A stretch of DNA of 64,000 bases, taken from positions 99,750 through 163,749 of the forward strand of contig JAFEMH010005419.1 in NCBI GenBank assembly GCA_022495995.1, given 5' to 3'. This stretch comes from Adenophora triphylla var. japonica. Taxonomy: Eukaryota; Streptophyta; Magnoliopsida; Asterales; Campanulaceae. Position 1 is the first letter of the stretch; each line of letters opens with the position of its first letter. A program made the translations under genes and the position numbers. Under the pieces are notes generated by a model, which ran no database searches, was not told where the DNA came from, and saw nothing but the letters and a program-made list of their open reading frames with translations. This document shows positions 11,770 through 22,634 of this stretch, one piece after another.

Positions 11770-13500
11770 CTACTATGAAATTCAAGGAACAGAGGTGTCG
11801 TGTTTTTCAATCGAAAAGGAGGTTGCCATAAAGCAAGAGATCGAGAAATTGCTAAGTGCCGGAATAATCGTGAACGCCGGTTCACAACCCGGTTGGACAA
11901 TGTGGTTCTCGTGAAGAAACCTAATGGGAAGTGGAGATTGTGCGTTGACTTCACCGATCCGAACAGGCGTGTCCCAAAGACAGCTATCCCCGCCAAGAAT
12001 TGACAAGCTCGTCGATTCTCGTGCCGGCCATACTACTCTAAGCTTTCTTGATGCCTACTCCGGCTATCACCAAATCAAGATGGCCGAGGAGGACATTCCG
12101 AAACAAATTTTTCAGCGGCGGGGAACTTACGTGTACACAAAGATGCCTTTTGGACTTAAAAACGCCGGCGCCACCTATCGTAGGATGATAAATAAGGTGT
12201 TCAAGGACCAGATCGGCGATAACTGGAAGCGTACGTCGATGATATGGTCGTCAAATCAAAAAGAGGAAGCACGTCGACGACCTAGAGCAAACATTCACCA
12301 ACCTACGAGCCAACGACATGGTCCTCAACCCGCCAAATGCTGAGTTTGCCGCGGCAAGTTCCTAGGATTTATGCTATCTCGCCGAGGGATTGAAGCCAAC
12401 CCCGAGAAAATTAAGGCTTTGATGGATATGGCCGAGCCTACGAGCGTCAAAGAAGTTCGGCGTCTAAATGGACGAGTAGCGGCCTGGGACGTTTTATCGC
12501 CAAATCTCGCCGAGAAATCACTCCCGTTTTTAAAGCTCTCCGAGGTGCGAAAGACTTCCAATGGACTGACGAGTGTTCCCAATCGTTCAAACAAATGAAG
12601 AATACCTTGGCTCCCCACCACTCCTCCAAAGCCCCGTGGCAGGGGAAGACCTTTATGTTTATCTTTCGGCGAGTGACAAGGCCGTCGCCGCCGTATTGCG
12701 AGGGAGGAGGGAGGAACACAGAGGCCGGTCTATTACGTCGCAAAGCTTTGTCGATGTGGAAACCCGTTACTTTAATGCGGAAAAGATAGCTTACGCTCTC
12801 GTCATTACAAAGACGAAAGCTACGAGCATACTTCTCCGCTCATCCCATCGTCGTATATACAAATGCCCCACCGCGCAAAATCCCGCACCGTCCCGAAAGC
12901 TCGGTCGTCTTCTCAACCGGGAGTATCGAGCCGACCGAGTTTGACATAGAGTATAGGACGAGGAAGACCCCGCAAGCTCAATCATCGCGTACTTCCCGGT
13001 TGAAACATCATTCACCCTCGACGACGATCAAAGGAGGTCGCAGCCATCGAGCAAGGGGAAGGAGGTCATTGAACAAAGAACGGAGTTGGTTCTCGCCCGT
13101 AGGATGTTGGAAAATCTTTTCCGACGGGTCGCCCACCAAGAATCTCGAGCGGAGCAGGATCGTTCTTGCCGAGCCGTAGAGTGGGACAAGCTTTTTGAAG
13201 AGGTTCTCGAGGTTCAAGTTTCAAGCATCAAACAACCGTGCCGAGTACGAGGCACTCATAGCAAATTGAGTATGCAAAGTGTTTTGGAGCCACAAAAATT
13301 GCGCTTATTGTGATTCTCAATTGATCGTGAACCAAGTAAGAGGAGATTATCAGTCGTCGATTCCACCCCGCGTAAGTATCACCTATTGGTCGGAGAATTG
13401 ATACAAGGTTTAGAATTTTGGGCCATTCAGAGAATCGCTCGAGAAAACAACGAGCACGCCGACCTACTTTCAAAGCTAGCTACACCAACTCCCCGAGGAC
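11770..13500 (+). pseudogene. Reverse transcriptase / RNase H, frameshifted
   Basis: Recognisable blocks occur in different frames: KQEIEKLLSAGII at 11830, LSFLDAYSGYHQIKM (first catalytic Asp) at ~12035, KMPFGLKNAGATY at ~12140, and YVDDM (catalytic Asp pair) at 12232-12246 one frame away. RNase H-like pieces follow, including LYVYLSASDKAVAAVL at ~12650. The domains are in normal order and length, so the breaks are small indels rather than large deletions. No functional enzyme can be made from this sequence as given. Confidence 0.75.
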
Positions 13501-13545
13501 GAGCACGGCCATCACTGCCTATTCGATCAGCCCAATTATGAACGG

Positions 13546-14804
13546 GTGAAAATCCTTTGCATAGGAGATGGCCCAAAATGTTGGATCGACGAACTAAAGG
13601 CGTTCATTGAACGGGAGGAGTTGCCAACGGACGAGGTCTTGGCAAGACAAGTAAAGAGGAAGTCGCCAGATTTACTGGCCGTCGAAGGAGAGCTCTGCAG
13701 ACGATCCATTACCCGGCCATTGTTAAAGTGCGTTCATCCGCACAAGGTCGTTCGCCTGCTGCTCAAGTGCATCAAGGAGAATGTGGAGGCCACCCCGGGG
13801 GCCCGTACACCGGCCGATAAAATCATAACCATGGGATACTACCGGCCCCACCTTCGTGAAGACGCTAAACAATTTGTGAAAAGTGTGACACCCGCCAACG
13901 TTTCGCCGACCTTCCCAAGCCGCCACGACCGAGCAAACCCCTGTCTTGGCCGCCTGGCCGTTTGATATGTGGGGTGTTGATTTGATCGGGCCTTTTCCGC
14001 CGGCCAAGGGAGGAGTCAAATATGTGATCGTAGCGGTTGATTACTTCTCAAAGTGGGTAGAGGCCAAGGCCTTGAACAAGATTACAGAAAACAACGCCCT
14101 AAGCTTCATTCATGACTCAATATGGTGTCGCTTCGGAATCCCAAGGGTGATCGTCTCGCATAACGGCCTACAGTTTTCAAGAAAATTTGAGCAGGAATTG
14201 AACAGGATGGGCGTCAAACACTCCAAGTCGTCCGTCGCCTACCCTCAAGGCAACGGGCAAGCTGAAGCAGCCAATAAACTCGTCTTATCTGCCTTGTGCA
14301 AAAATCTGGAGGGAAGAGATACGAGATGGTTGGACGGACTACCCTCGCCTCCGGGCTGTCCGCACAACCACCCGGGCCTACTGGGAAACCCCATTTGCCT
14401 TGGCTTACGGCTCGAAGCCTGGCTCCCGCCGAACTCCACCGCCGACGGACCGAGTTGCTTTGTACGAGGTAGAAAAGAACATCCACAACCGACAAGTCGA
14501 CCTGGACCTCGTAGACGAGCGGAGATTGGATGCCCAATTGAGGATGGAGAACTATAAGAAGAAAACCAAGGCTTACCACGACAAGAAGGTGAAGAGAAGG
14601 TTCTTTAAGGTCGGTGACCATGTACTAAGAAAGATTGAAGCAACGGGACTCAAAGCCCGTCAAAACAAACTCTCCCCCAATTGGGAAGGACCATACATTG
14701 TCACAAGTGTGGTCAGAGAGGGAACCTATCGCCTTGCAAAGCCGAACGGTGAAAATCTCAAACATCCATGGCACGCCAACCACCTAATGAAATACTACTT
14801 TTGA
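13546..14804 (+). pseudogene. Integrase, frameshifted, with altered catalytic motif
   Basis: The core begins PFDMWGVDLIGPFPP (first catalytic Asp) at ~13958 and continues VDYFSKWVEAKAL, RFGIPRVIVSHNGLQFS and YPQGNGQAEAANK (catalytic Glu). In most relatives the second motif is S-D-N-G; here the Asp is His (codon at 14159-14161). The N-terminal part lies at 13546-13965 in another frame. The C-terminal part (14400-14804) has AYHDKKVKRRFFKVGDHVLRK and LSPNWEGPYIV before the stop. No chromodomain is visible. Confidence 0.75.
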
Positions 14805-15489
14805 GGTCGTCGACGACATCTAGCTCCCTTAAGGCGCCTACCTTGTGTTATGTAATTTTGTGAAACTTTGACGTTGTTGAGACTGTAAGGGATACCTATA
14901 AATCCCGTAGCTCGTTGTTTACTATAAAGTTATTTATGAAAGATCGTCGCTTTGTTGATTTTCTACTACACAAACTCTAGCACTTTAACCAAGTATAAAG
15001 GTTAGACGGCCGTACTTCGTCGAATACATCTACTTTAACCAAGTATAAAGGTTAGACGTAGCGTACTTCGTCGATCGCTATAACGGTATAGATGACTCGT
15101 CTATAGAATTTTGTCTACGAACAAAAATCTATTAACCTTCATACTATTCCTACGAGCCATTGAGAAGTTGAGAAAACACAAGTCTGAACAAAGGTCGACC
15201 ATATTAGGACGACCCACATTCTGGTCGTCACTAACGACGACCAATCATACTTGTCCTCAAACTTACTCGTCCAATAGGTTATCACATGCTATCTATGTTA
15301 ACAAAGATTAACAAACAGAAAACAAAGGCATTAAATAACTTAAACATAAAACAAACATTGTACGACCCCCTCTAAACGACGAGGAAACAGGTCAAGCTAC
15401 ATTACGAAAATTAAAAATTGTTTTGAGACAATGTTTGGAACCACCACCAAGTAAAATGAAGCATTGTTTAAAAACACTACAAAACATGT
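14805..15489 (+). other. Non-coding spacer between integrase and antisense ORF
   Basis: No ORF of note. A ~49-bp unit containing CTTTAACCAAGTATAAAGGT is tandemly duplicated at about 14980-15075. Equivalent 3' spacers in Tat-type elements are often variable and repeat-rich. Confidence 0.5.
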
Positions 15490-18400
15490 CAAGAAAAAAT
15501 CAATCACTGGGGATCTGCGCCGCCGGCGTTTGATGAAGCTGCGTCAGGATCTGGGCCGTCTTCAATGAAATATTTATAATATGCGTCAAAGTTGCCCGGA
15601 CGACAGTGAGGAATAGGCCACTCGCCTTTTCCAAATTTTGGCGTCGTCCTCCCTTATGATGAGAAAATCATCGCGTATAGGGACAAGGGGATGGACGGAG
15701 CGCGCTCATCGTCGTGAGCCTCTTCAAAGGCAGAGGTCGGCTAACTTCCTGACGGAGAGAAGATCTTTTATCATAGGTCCGTAAGAAGCCGCCTAGCCAT
15801 ATGTTTAGCCCCGTCTTCAAGAACCCACTTGCATGAGTAGTGACCATTTGAAGGCACTCGCAGCTTTTCTTGAAGTCGCCGATGGCGTCACGCCGGGCCC
15901 GGGCCAACTCAAGATCACGGCTTGCCTTCATCGTTTCAATGTGGGCCGTCGCCTTCGAAGCCGGCCACAGACGCGAAGACCGTCTGAGAGCACCTTAGAG
16001 TCGGCCTCGCCTTTGGTCTTCCCTTCCTTCAAGGCATCCATCTCCTTGAGAAGGTTATCTTTTTCATTGACCAAAAGCTCATGGGCAAGAGTGAGCTCCC
16101 CAACGTTGGTCTCTCGCTCCTTCAATTTTTGTTCTATGTCCCCTTATCGCCGACGGCCTTCGCAGTTGTTCATTGCCTCGAGTCTCGGCCCGTGCACTCC
16201 CTATAACCCGCCGTCATGGCGTCCATCATCGACGATAGCCGCAATGGTAAAAGTTATTAGCACAAGTATAAAGAGACTGAGAAAAAAAAAAAAAAAAAAA
16301 AAAAAAAACTTCATCTTTAATGTGAAGTACCTCGCTGATTAGCCCTAGACGGGCATGAAAAGTTTCGGGAGTAAGGTTGGCATCCTTCATCCTACGGGTC
16401 ACTCAACATCCCGTCCACGCCTTGTCAACGCCGTCCCCAAAGAAGAGCGCACTACCGTTCCTCCGCGCATATGGGATCCCGCCATATGAGAGGCCTCGCA
16501 ATGGAGGCCGCCATCTCTTTCGCTTTGACTTTAGATAAGACCGCCGTAGAAGAGCTCTGAGCATCGCCCTGAGTAGATGGGTCCGACGCGCCGGGAGGGT
16601 CGGCGAAATGACTTTTCCTCTTTTTGAGGACCGAGCGTCGGCCTCACGGAGCTCGGGTTGGAGCCGCGCTCTCAACTTCAATACGCTCGGCCTCATCAGC
16701 ACCGGCCATCTGAGCCCCAACAGTCTCCGCGCTGGGAGGATCAATCTCCATGCCAATTGCCCTCTCAGAGCATCAACAACGGCCCGACGGCCTCCAGCTG
16801 TTCAATCCTTCAACGCCGGCTCCCTTTCAATCATGGGGATAGCACCGTAAGGGTCATTGGGAAGCCGCTCGTTCCTCGTCGTCCGCTTCTCTTGACGATC
16901 GAGAATGGCACGTGTGGCAGCTCTCTCCTTCTTCTTGGTCCCCCTGGCCACTAGCTCGATGGCTCCGTCCATGATCTTTGCTTCGATTCTATCTACGTCC
17001 CTCGGGTAAGTACCGCAAAACAACCAAGGAAAAATAGATTAAGTCTTTACTAAAGACGAGACAAACAAAGAGCAAAATTAAAAAGATAGCAGGAGCCCAA
17101 CACCCATTCATCTCAAGATTTTCACAGCTCTCCTCAATGCGACCGGTTCGCGCCGTCGCACAATTCAAACAATTATCTTTAAAAACAAACTTCGGTGGAT
17201 CGACCCGCCAGATAGCGGGCATCCAAATCAATCCGCACTAAAGGATCGTGCCCAATAGACGGCCCGGACATCATACCACTGATATATCTCCATTGAGAGG
17301 CTTCAATGTCTTTGTATGAGACCCATCCAAGGTCTAACAAGTTGTCAATCTTTCCCTTCACTCGTCGGCCCACCTGAGCTTGGAAGATATGCCTATCACC
17401 GATCCGGGTGGTTGCCCTCTCGGGAATGGAAACCGCCACCCTACTCGGCTCTCCACCAATATCAAATGGTTCTCCCATCCATACACCTTGCTCGGAATAT
17501 CCAAGAAGAAATTCCGTGCGTTCTCGACCGAGGACACACTAACCGTCGTCTTCCCTTGGCGGTATTCCTGACCGTCCTATAGTATCGACTAACACTTTGT
17601 TGCACGGCTCGTAGCCAAGAAATCTGCAGACGATGGCAAACCCGTATAAAATTCTCGACGGTGTTGGCGCCGACTTCCATGGGCACACAAGCGGAGTCCT
17701 CCAGAATTCGTTGATGAAGGGGTCTAGAGGCGCCTTAGGCCGAGCTCAAACTCGTTTGTAAAAGAAGCCGACCTTCTCCTTACCGGTCACTATGGAGTGG
17801 CGACGGGGTTCATACTCGCCAAGCCGAGATGTTCCAACTTGTAGGTCGAAGCCCGAACCCTAAATGAGCCTCGTAGGCGTCGATCATTTGCCTTCCGACG
17901 TCCTTCTTTTGAGTTCAATTTTGGGCACGGCCCATCTTCCCCTTGCTCCGCCTCCAAACTCACCGTCGTCGGATCCAACTTGTACAAATGTGTGGTAAGT
18001 CTTGACCGTCCTGCTCACCCCTAGCACTTGTGCTTGGCTCGTTCGCTTCGGGGCCTACTGCTCAGACGCCCGTCGTGATCCATCTCTACAAAACAAGGGG
18101 GTAAAAGTGGGGAATCGCTCCTAACATTCGTAGGCGATGACCTACCTAGCGACGACCTAGATTCCCTACAACCAAGGCCCTAATTGAATCACGACGGACA
18201 AGGAATAGCTGGTTCTGATGTGGGTAGGCAAGTCGCTCATCGACCCGAAAGGAGTTACCATTGGGTCACCGTCCTCAAAATCCCCTAGGATTTCTCCCTC
18301 TGGGAACCCCAAAGGCTCATCCTCAAAGTTAAACTTCCCTGTGAATGAAGAACACTCGTACAAGGGAATTTCCCTCCAAATCCCCTTAGCACACTTATAA

Positions 18401-18640
18401 ACCCTCCGATTCAACCCAAAACCAAACTTGACGCGCCTCTCGAAACCGATGGTCCTTGGTCCCATTTGATTAACCTCTACAAACCCAATGAAAAACCTGT
18501 AAAATGAAGAACAGATGAAGAAATTACCTGCTTCGGGCTTCGAGGATGGTTTTTCCGATGAGTTCGCAGGTGGAAGGTCGAAGAAACTCCTAATCCAAGC
18601 CGCCGGATTATTTAACGGTGGTGAAGCCAGACACCGCAAT
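15490..18640 (-). pseudogene. Antisense ORF region of the retrotransposon (PF04195-like), broken
   Basis: Read on the minus strand from ~18640, fragments correspond to those of the left-edge element: an N-terminal piece with GFERRVKFGFGLNRRVYKC (18166-18639), a middle with APLDPFINEF (~17730-17700) and AIVCRFLGYEPC, then 17179-17478, and a helical Lys/Glu-rich C-terminal region (15928-16125) suggestive of coiled coil. All lie in several frames. The biological role of such antisense proteins is unknown. A poly-A tract at 16282-16308 interrupts the region. Confidence 0.6.
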
Positions 18641-18983
18641 ATCGCCGGAAAATGTGCACACGGTGGTCGGAAATCGCCTCTCTTGAGCTCTCACCGATCA
18701 AAGTTTGGAAAGTTTGAAATGAGGAAAAAGAAGGCTTTTATATTGGGGAATATGAACGGTTCATTCCCGGGGAAACCAAACGCGCAATGAGTAGGGGCAT
18801 TAAATACCCTCTCGCAACTTCCGAGGCACTTGTCCCATCGTAGGACACGTGGCAATTGAAGAAGCAATCTCAGCCGCCCACGTCACCCATGCTGACGTCA
18901 CCATAATTCAAAATTCAAATTGACGGTCGTACGGATTACTATGGAGGGAAAATAACAACTCCTAGCTCGTCGAGACGACCATG

Positions 18984-18996
18984 AGTTGGGGGCCAC
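18984..18996 (+). promoter_or_regulatory. Polypurine tract
   Basis: GAGTTGGGGGCCAC immediately before the TG of the 3' LTR, the expected plus-strand primer position. The left-edge element has AAAGTCGGGAGCCAC in the same place. Confidence 0.55.
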
Positions 18997-19956
18997 TGAA
19001 CGGAATAATCTGTGACGGGCCGAGCCCAACGCTTACTACGAGCCCGGGGGCCCAATAGGCCCACCAAGAGACCAACTACAAAGCATCGATCAAGGCCTCG
19101 GGGCCACGGCCCGTCTAATACCGTTGGCCGTCGTCGCCGCCACCGAGCGACTGTGCCATCCAAACGACGAGCCATCAGATCATTAATGGGGAGGCAAACT
19201 CCCAGCTCGTCGTCACACCAATTGATGACCGTCCTTCAACTGGGCGAATCTTCCTTCGACCCCAACTGGTACTCATCCAAGAAGAGTAAGCGTCGTCATT
19301 GAACGGCTCGTCGTCATTGAACGACTCGTCGTCATTGAATGGCCAACTCTCTCACTCGGCGTATCATAACTCAAGCGAGACGACCCAACCGGCGTATCGT
19401 TCCTGTGTCGTCCTCCTCTATTAAGCTTCCTCAACAAGCTTAGTTAATTAGCTAATTTGGGATAATGACAGACTCCGCCGCAAAGGCCTCGTTATATGTG
19501 CAATCACGCATTCGCAATAACTACAAAAGGTACAGAGGTTGACTTTCCCTTATAAGGCAAACTACTTATCGTATGTCAGTGTTGCAGTTGTCCTTACATA
19601 GACGGACCAATGCCGGCGTGACACGTGTACACCTAGGAGATGGAGCCGATCCTACTACCGGTATCAATCCAATCCAACGGTTCTGGTAAAAACCCTAATA
19701 CCACCTTTCCTACTATAAATAAGAGAGTAATAACGTGGAACAAGGTAATGCTTTTCTGCATATTTCTATACTCACACACTCTGCAATATTTTACACCATA
19801 TTTCCAGACCATAATCTTACTCTCACGCCGGAGGGGCTTGCCGGAAGACCCCCGGCGCAGTTTCACCTTTCATTTCTTGTGCTGTGCAGATCCGGAGCTA
19901 GCTCAAGTATTTGCTGGACACAAGAACTGAGCTTGGCACGCTTTCCTGCGCGATCA
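18997..19956 (+). repeat. 3' LTR
   Basis: Starts TGAACGGAATAATC, ends CGCGATCA, and is followed by the TSD ATTCT. TATA box at 19714-19721. Near-full-length match to the 5' LTR. Confidence 0.92.
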
Positions 19957-20218
19957 ATTCTATTATCCCATCCACTATTTCCTTTACTAATTCTCTCTCC
20001 TCTACACTCACAACACTTTTTAAATTCACTATTTCCTCCATTAATTTTCTTTCCTATTTTCAAATTACACTCACAACATTTTTTCTTTCCACACTTTTCC
20101 TTTACTTGCGTGCCACCCCTAATAGGATGACACTCTTGATGGGACGGAGGGAGTACTTATCACTTTTCTTATTTACGTAGTGAATCATCGGGCGAAATAG
20201 GGCGAAACGGAGAGAGTA

Positions 20219-20917
20219 TATAATTATTGAGATTTTATATGCTTAATTAATTAGATGTCAAAGAAAGTAGATAGAAAACATAAATGGAGTAGAAGAACAA
20301 GGGTAACATGGGCCTAGAAGGTTTAATAATAGTCTAAAGACGTACTCCTACCAATTTGTAGGCTTTTCTCAAAATCTTCTAAATTTCTTGAAAAGGCATG
20401 ATATTGATCAGACGTACAGTAGTATGTCTATAATTAAAGCCATGAAATTCGCTGAAATTGTCAGAGTAATACTAACCAATTTGGAAACAGTACAACTATG
20501 TTTGCATTTGTAATATTTTATTTTCTTTCATTCTGAATTAAATATTTTGTGATTTTTTTTTAATTTTCTAAAAATAATAATTGAGCTTTTAAAAGAGTGA
20601 GAAATAGAAAAAAAATTGAGCAAGTACAGAAAAAGAAACTATTTATTTAAAAAATAAAAACACGAATCAAAAACATCAGTCCTCTATATCCAAATGGGAT
20701 GGATTCAATCCTTCGTGGCTTCGTGGAGCCATAAATTTTTTAAATAAATATTATGCATATGAAATACTATCATATTGTCATATTTAAATTTATTTTAAAT
20801 AAAGGGTAAATTTTTGATATAGCATTATTTTTTTCTTGGAACAAAGGAGCAATATTTATATAATTTTTAATACTAAATTATTGCACTTCCTTTTTTTGGA
20901 AAGAATTACTATACTTC

Positions 20918-20963
<46 letters not shown>

Positions 20964-20999
20964 AAATTACTATACTTTAAAATAGCTTTCAAAATATTA
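20219..20999. other. Intergenic AT-rich DNA with a long poly-A
   Basis: No gene seen. A poly-A run sits at about 20922-20960; it might be a retroposon tail but no TSD was found. Confidence 0.4.
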
Positions 21000-21110
21000 A
21001 GGGGCAAAATACAAATAAGGGTACAAATTATATGGGGTGTTTGCAATACAGGGTACAATGTATTTTCTTTTGCCATTGAGCATCCAAAATCGTGAAAAAT
21101 TGGAAGTTAA

Positions 21111-21278
21111 GGTTCTGTTTGTTTCGACGTAAAACATTTTTTGCAAAACATTCTTCGAAAAATGTTTTCCTGTAAAATGAAGATGTTTTCCGGAAAATGT
21201 TTTACGGAGGAAGGGCGTAAAATGTTTTCGGCTGTTTGGTAAGGAAAATATTTTCCGAAAAATATTTTCAAATATTTT

Positions 21279-21336
<58 letters not shown>

Positions 21337-21337
21337 G

Positions 21338-21409
<72 letters not shown>

Positions 21410-21494
21410 GAGTATTATTATTATGATTTTGATTATTATTATTATTATTAATATTATTATTATTAATAATAATATTATTATTATTTTATTATTA

Positions 21495-21582
<88 letters not shown>

Positions 21583-21910
21583 GAATGAGTAAGTAGAATG
21601 TTGTACATTGTGAAATATGAGTTGTACATGAAAAACACCATTTTTCGGAAAATGTTTTACTTAGGACAAAATCAGTAAGTCATTTTACTTAGGAAGGGCG
21701 TAAAATGTTTTCCGAAAAACGTTTTCTCCATTTTTCGGAAAACAACCAAACAGCGGAAAACGAGTTATTTTACGGAAAACATTTTCCGGAAAACAACCAA
21801 ACAACGGAAAATGTTTTACGATTTTCTGGAAAACAACCAAACAACGGAAAACGAGTTATTTTACGGAAAACATTTTTCGAAAAATGTTTTACGGTGAAAC
21901 AAATGGGGCC
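21111..21910. mobile_element. Harbinger/Tourist-like element with microsatellite core
   Basis: Ends GGTTCTGTTTGTTTCG and (reversed) GGCCCCATTTGTTTCA, flanked by TAA on both sides (21108-21110, 21911-21913). Subterminal copies of GGAAAATGTTTTACG and of AACAACCAAACA recur in both halves. The centre is TA and TTA repeat. Confidence 0.7.
21282..21590. repeat. TA and TTA microsatellites
   Basis: (TA)n at 21282-21332 then (TTA)n to about 21590, inside the Harbinger-like element. Confidence 0.95.
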
Positions 21911-22634
21911 TAAGTGTTTTTACACGAAAAAGTTAGATTTTTTCGTTAAATCATCACGTGCCGTACATGTGACACTTAACAGAAGATCTTTTGAAAATAA
22001 ACATTTGTAAATAAAGGATATAATGAAATTTTAAAAATTGAAAGGGATAAAATAAAATTTTCCCTCAAATAAAACTCATATAACCCACCCACACCAACAA
22101 CCATTATTCACCATCACCGGCGCCACCCTCCCATGCCACCTCCATGGCCGCCGCCACCCCTCCTCCTCACACTGCCCCTCTCTCTTATTACCAAAATGTC
22201 CTTCGTTAAGTGTCACGTGTACGCCACGTGATGATTTAACAAAAAAATTTAACTTTTTCGTACAAAATCATTTAACTGCCAACGTTTCACGACTTTGCAC
22301 CTTCAATAGCAAAAAAAATACGTTAGACCCTTTAGTTTAAACCCCCCATACTTTGAACCCATATTTGTAATTTGCCCAATTTTAAAAGGTAATTACAAAA
22401 TAAATCGTCTACAAGTTTATTTATTGTAATTTAAACCTTATATAAATAATAATTACGTACAAAACCTTGTACATGAAATTATTTTGCAATTTAAATCTTT
22501 ATCCAGTTAGTCATTAAAAATAAGTTATGAAAGTGTACTTACACTTTCTAAATTTATCTAATTTGTAATGTTACTCCATAAAATTACGTCCCTTATTGAT
22601 GTTTGCTTTTAATAAAAAAATCAATAATAACAAA

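Larger units (their letters stand above)
7813..19956 (+). mobile_element. Complete Tat/Retand-like Ty3/gypsy LTR retrotransposon
   Basis: 12.1 kb, with LTRs of 948 and 960 bp, both starting TGAACGGAATAATCTG, and an exact 5-bp TSD ATTCT (7808-7812 and 19957-19961). Order: LTR, primer site, gag, protease, reverse transcriptase/RNase H, integrase, spacer, antisense ORF, polypurine tract, LTR. Integrase after RNase H fixes Ty3/gypsy; lack of an obvious chromodomain plus the antisense ORF points to the Tat branch. pol is broken into many frames, so it is not autonomous as sequenced. The 3' LTR keeps terminal CA; the 5' LTR ends CG. Confidence 0.92.
7715..20153. mobile_element. Inner Stowaway MITE carrying an LTR retrotransposon
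   Basis: Left end CTCCCTCCGTCCCACTCG at 7715 (TA before), right end GATGGGACGGAGGGAG ending 20153 (TA after). Without the retrotransposon it is about 290 bp and belongs with the copies at 25028 and 49275 (shared GGTGTCCCGTTTA, ACACTCACAACA, TTGCGTGCC). The retrotransposon entered at ATTCT. Confidence 0.85.
7522..20216. mobile_element. Outer Stowaway MITE split by nested insertions
   Basis: The left end CTCCCTCTGTTCCGC after TA (7520-7521) has its partner far away: GCGAAACGGAGAGAG at 20202-20216 followed by TA. The left piece (7522-7714) and right piece (20156-20216) read as one element once the inner Stowaway at 7715-20153 is set aside. Confidence 0.75.
21001..22377. mobile_element. Mutator-like element with long terminal inverted repeats, split
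   Basis: The left arm starts GGGGCAAAATACAAATAAGG; the right arm ends (reversed) GGGCAAATTACAAATATGGG. The arms stay similar for roughly 180 bp, including a GTTAAATCATCACGTG segment present at 21940-21960 and inverted at 22215-22240. The left arm is cut in two by the Harbinger-like element at 21111-21910. The middle (22080-22190) is GC-rich (Pro/Ala/His-type codons) and may be captured sequence. TSDs are AT-rich and not clearly matched. Confidence 0.6.
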
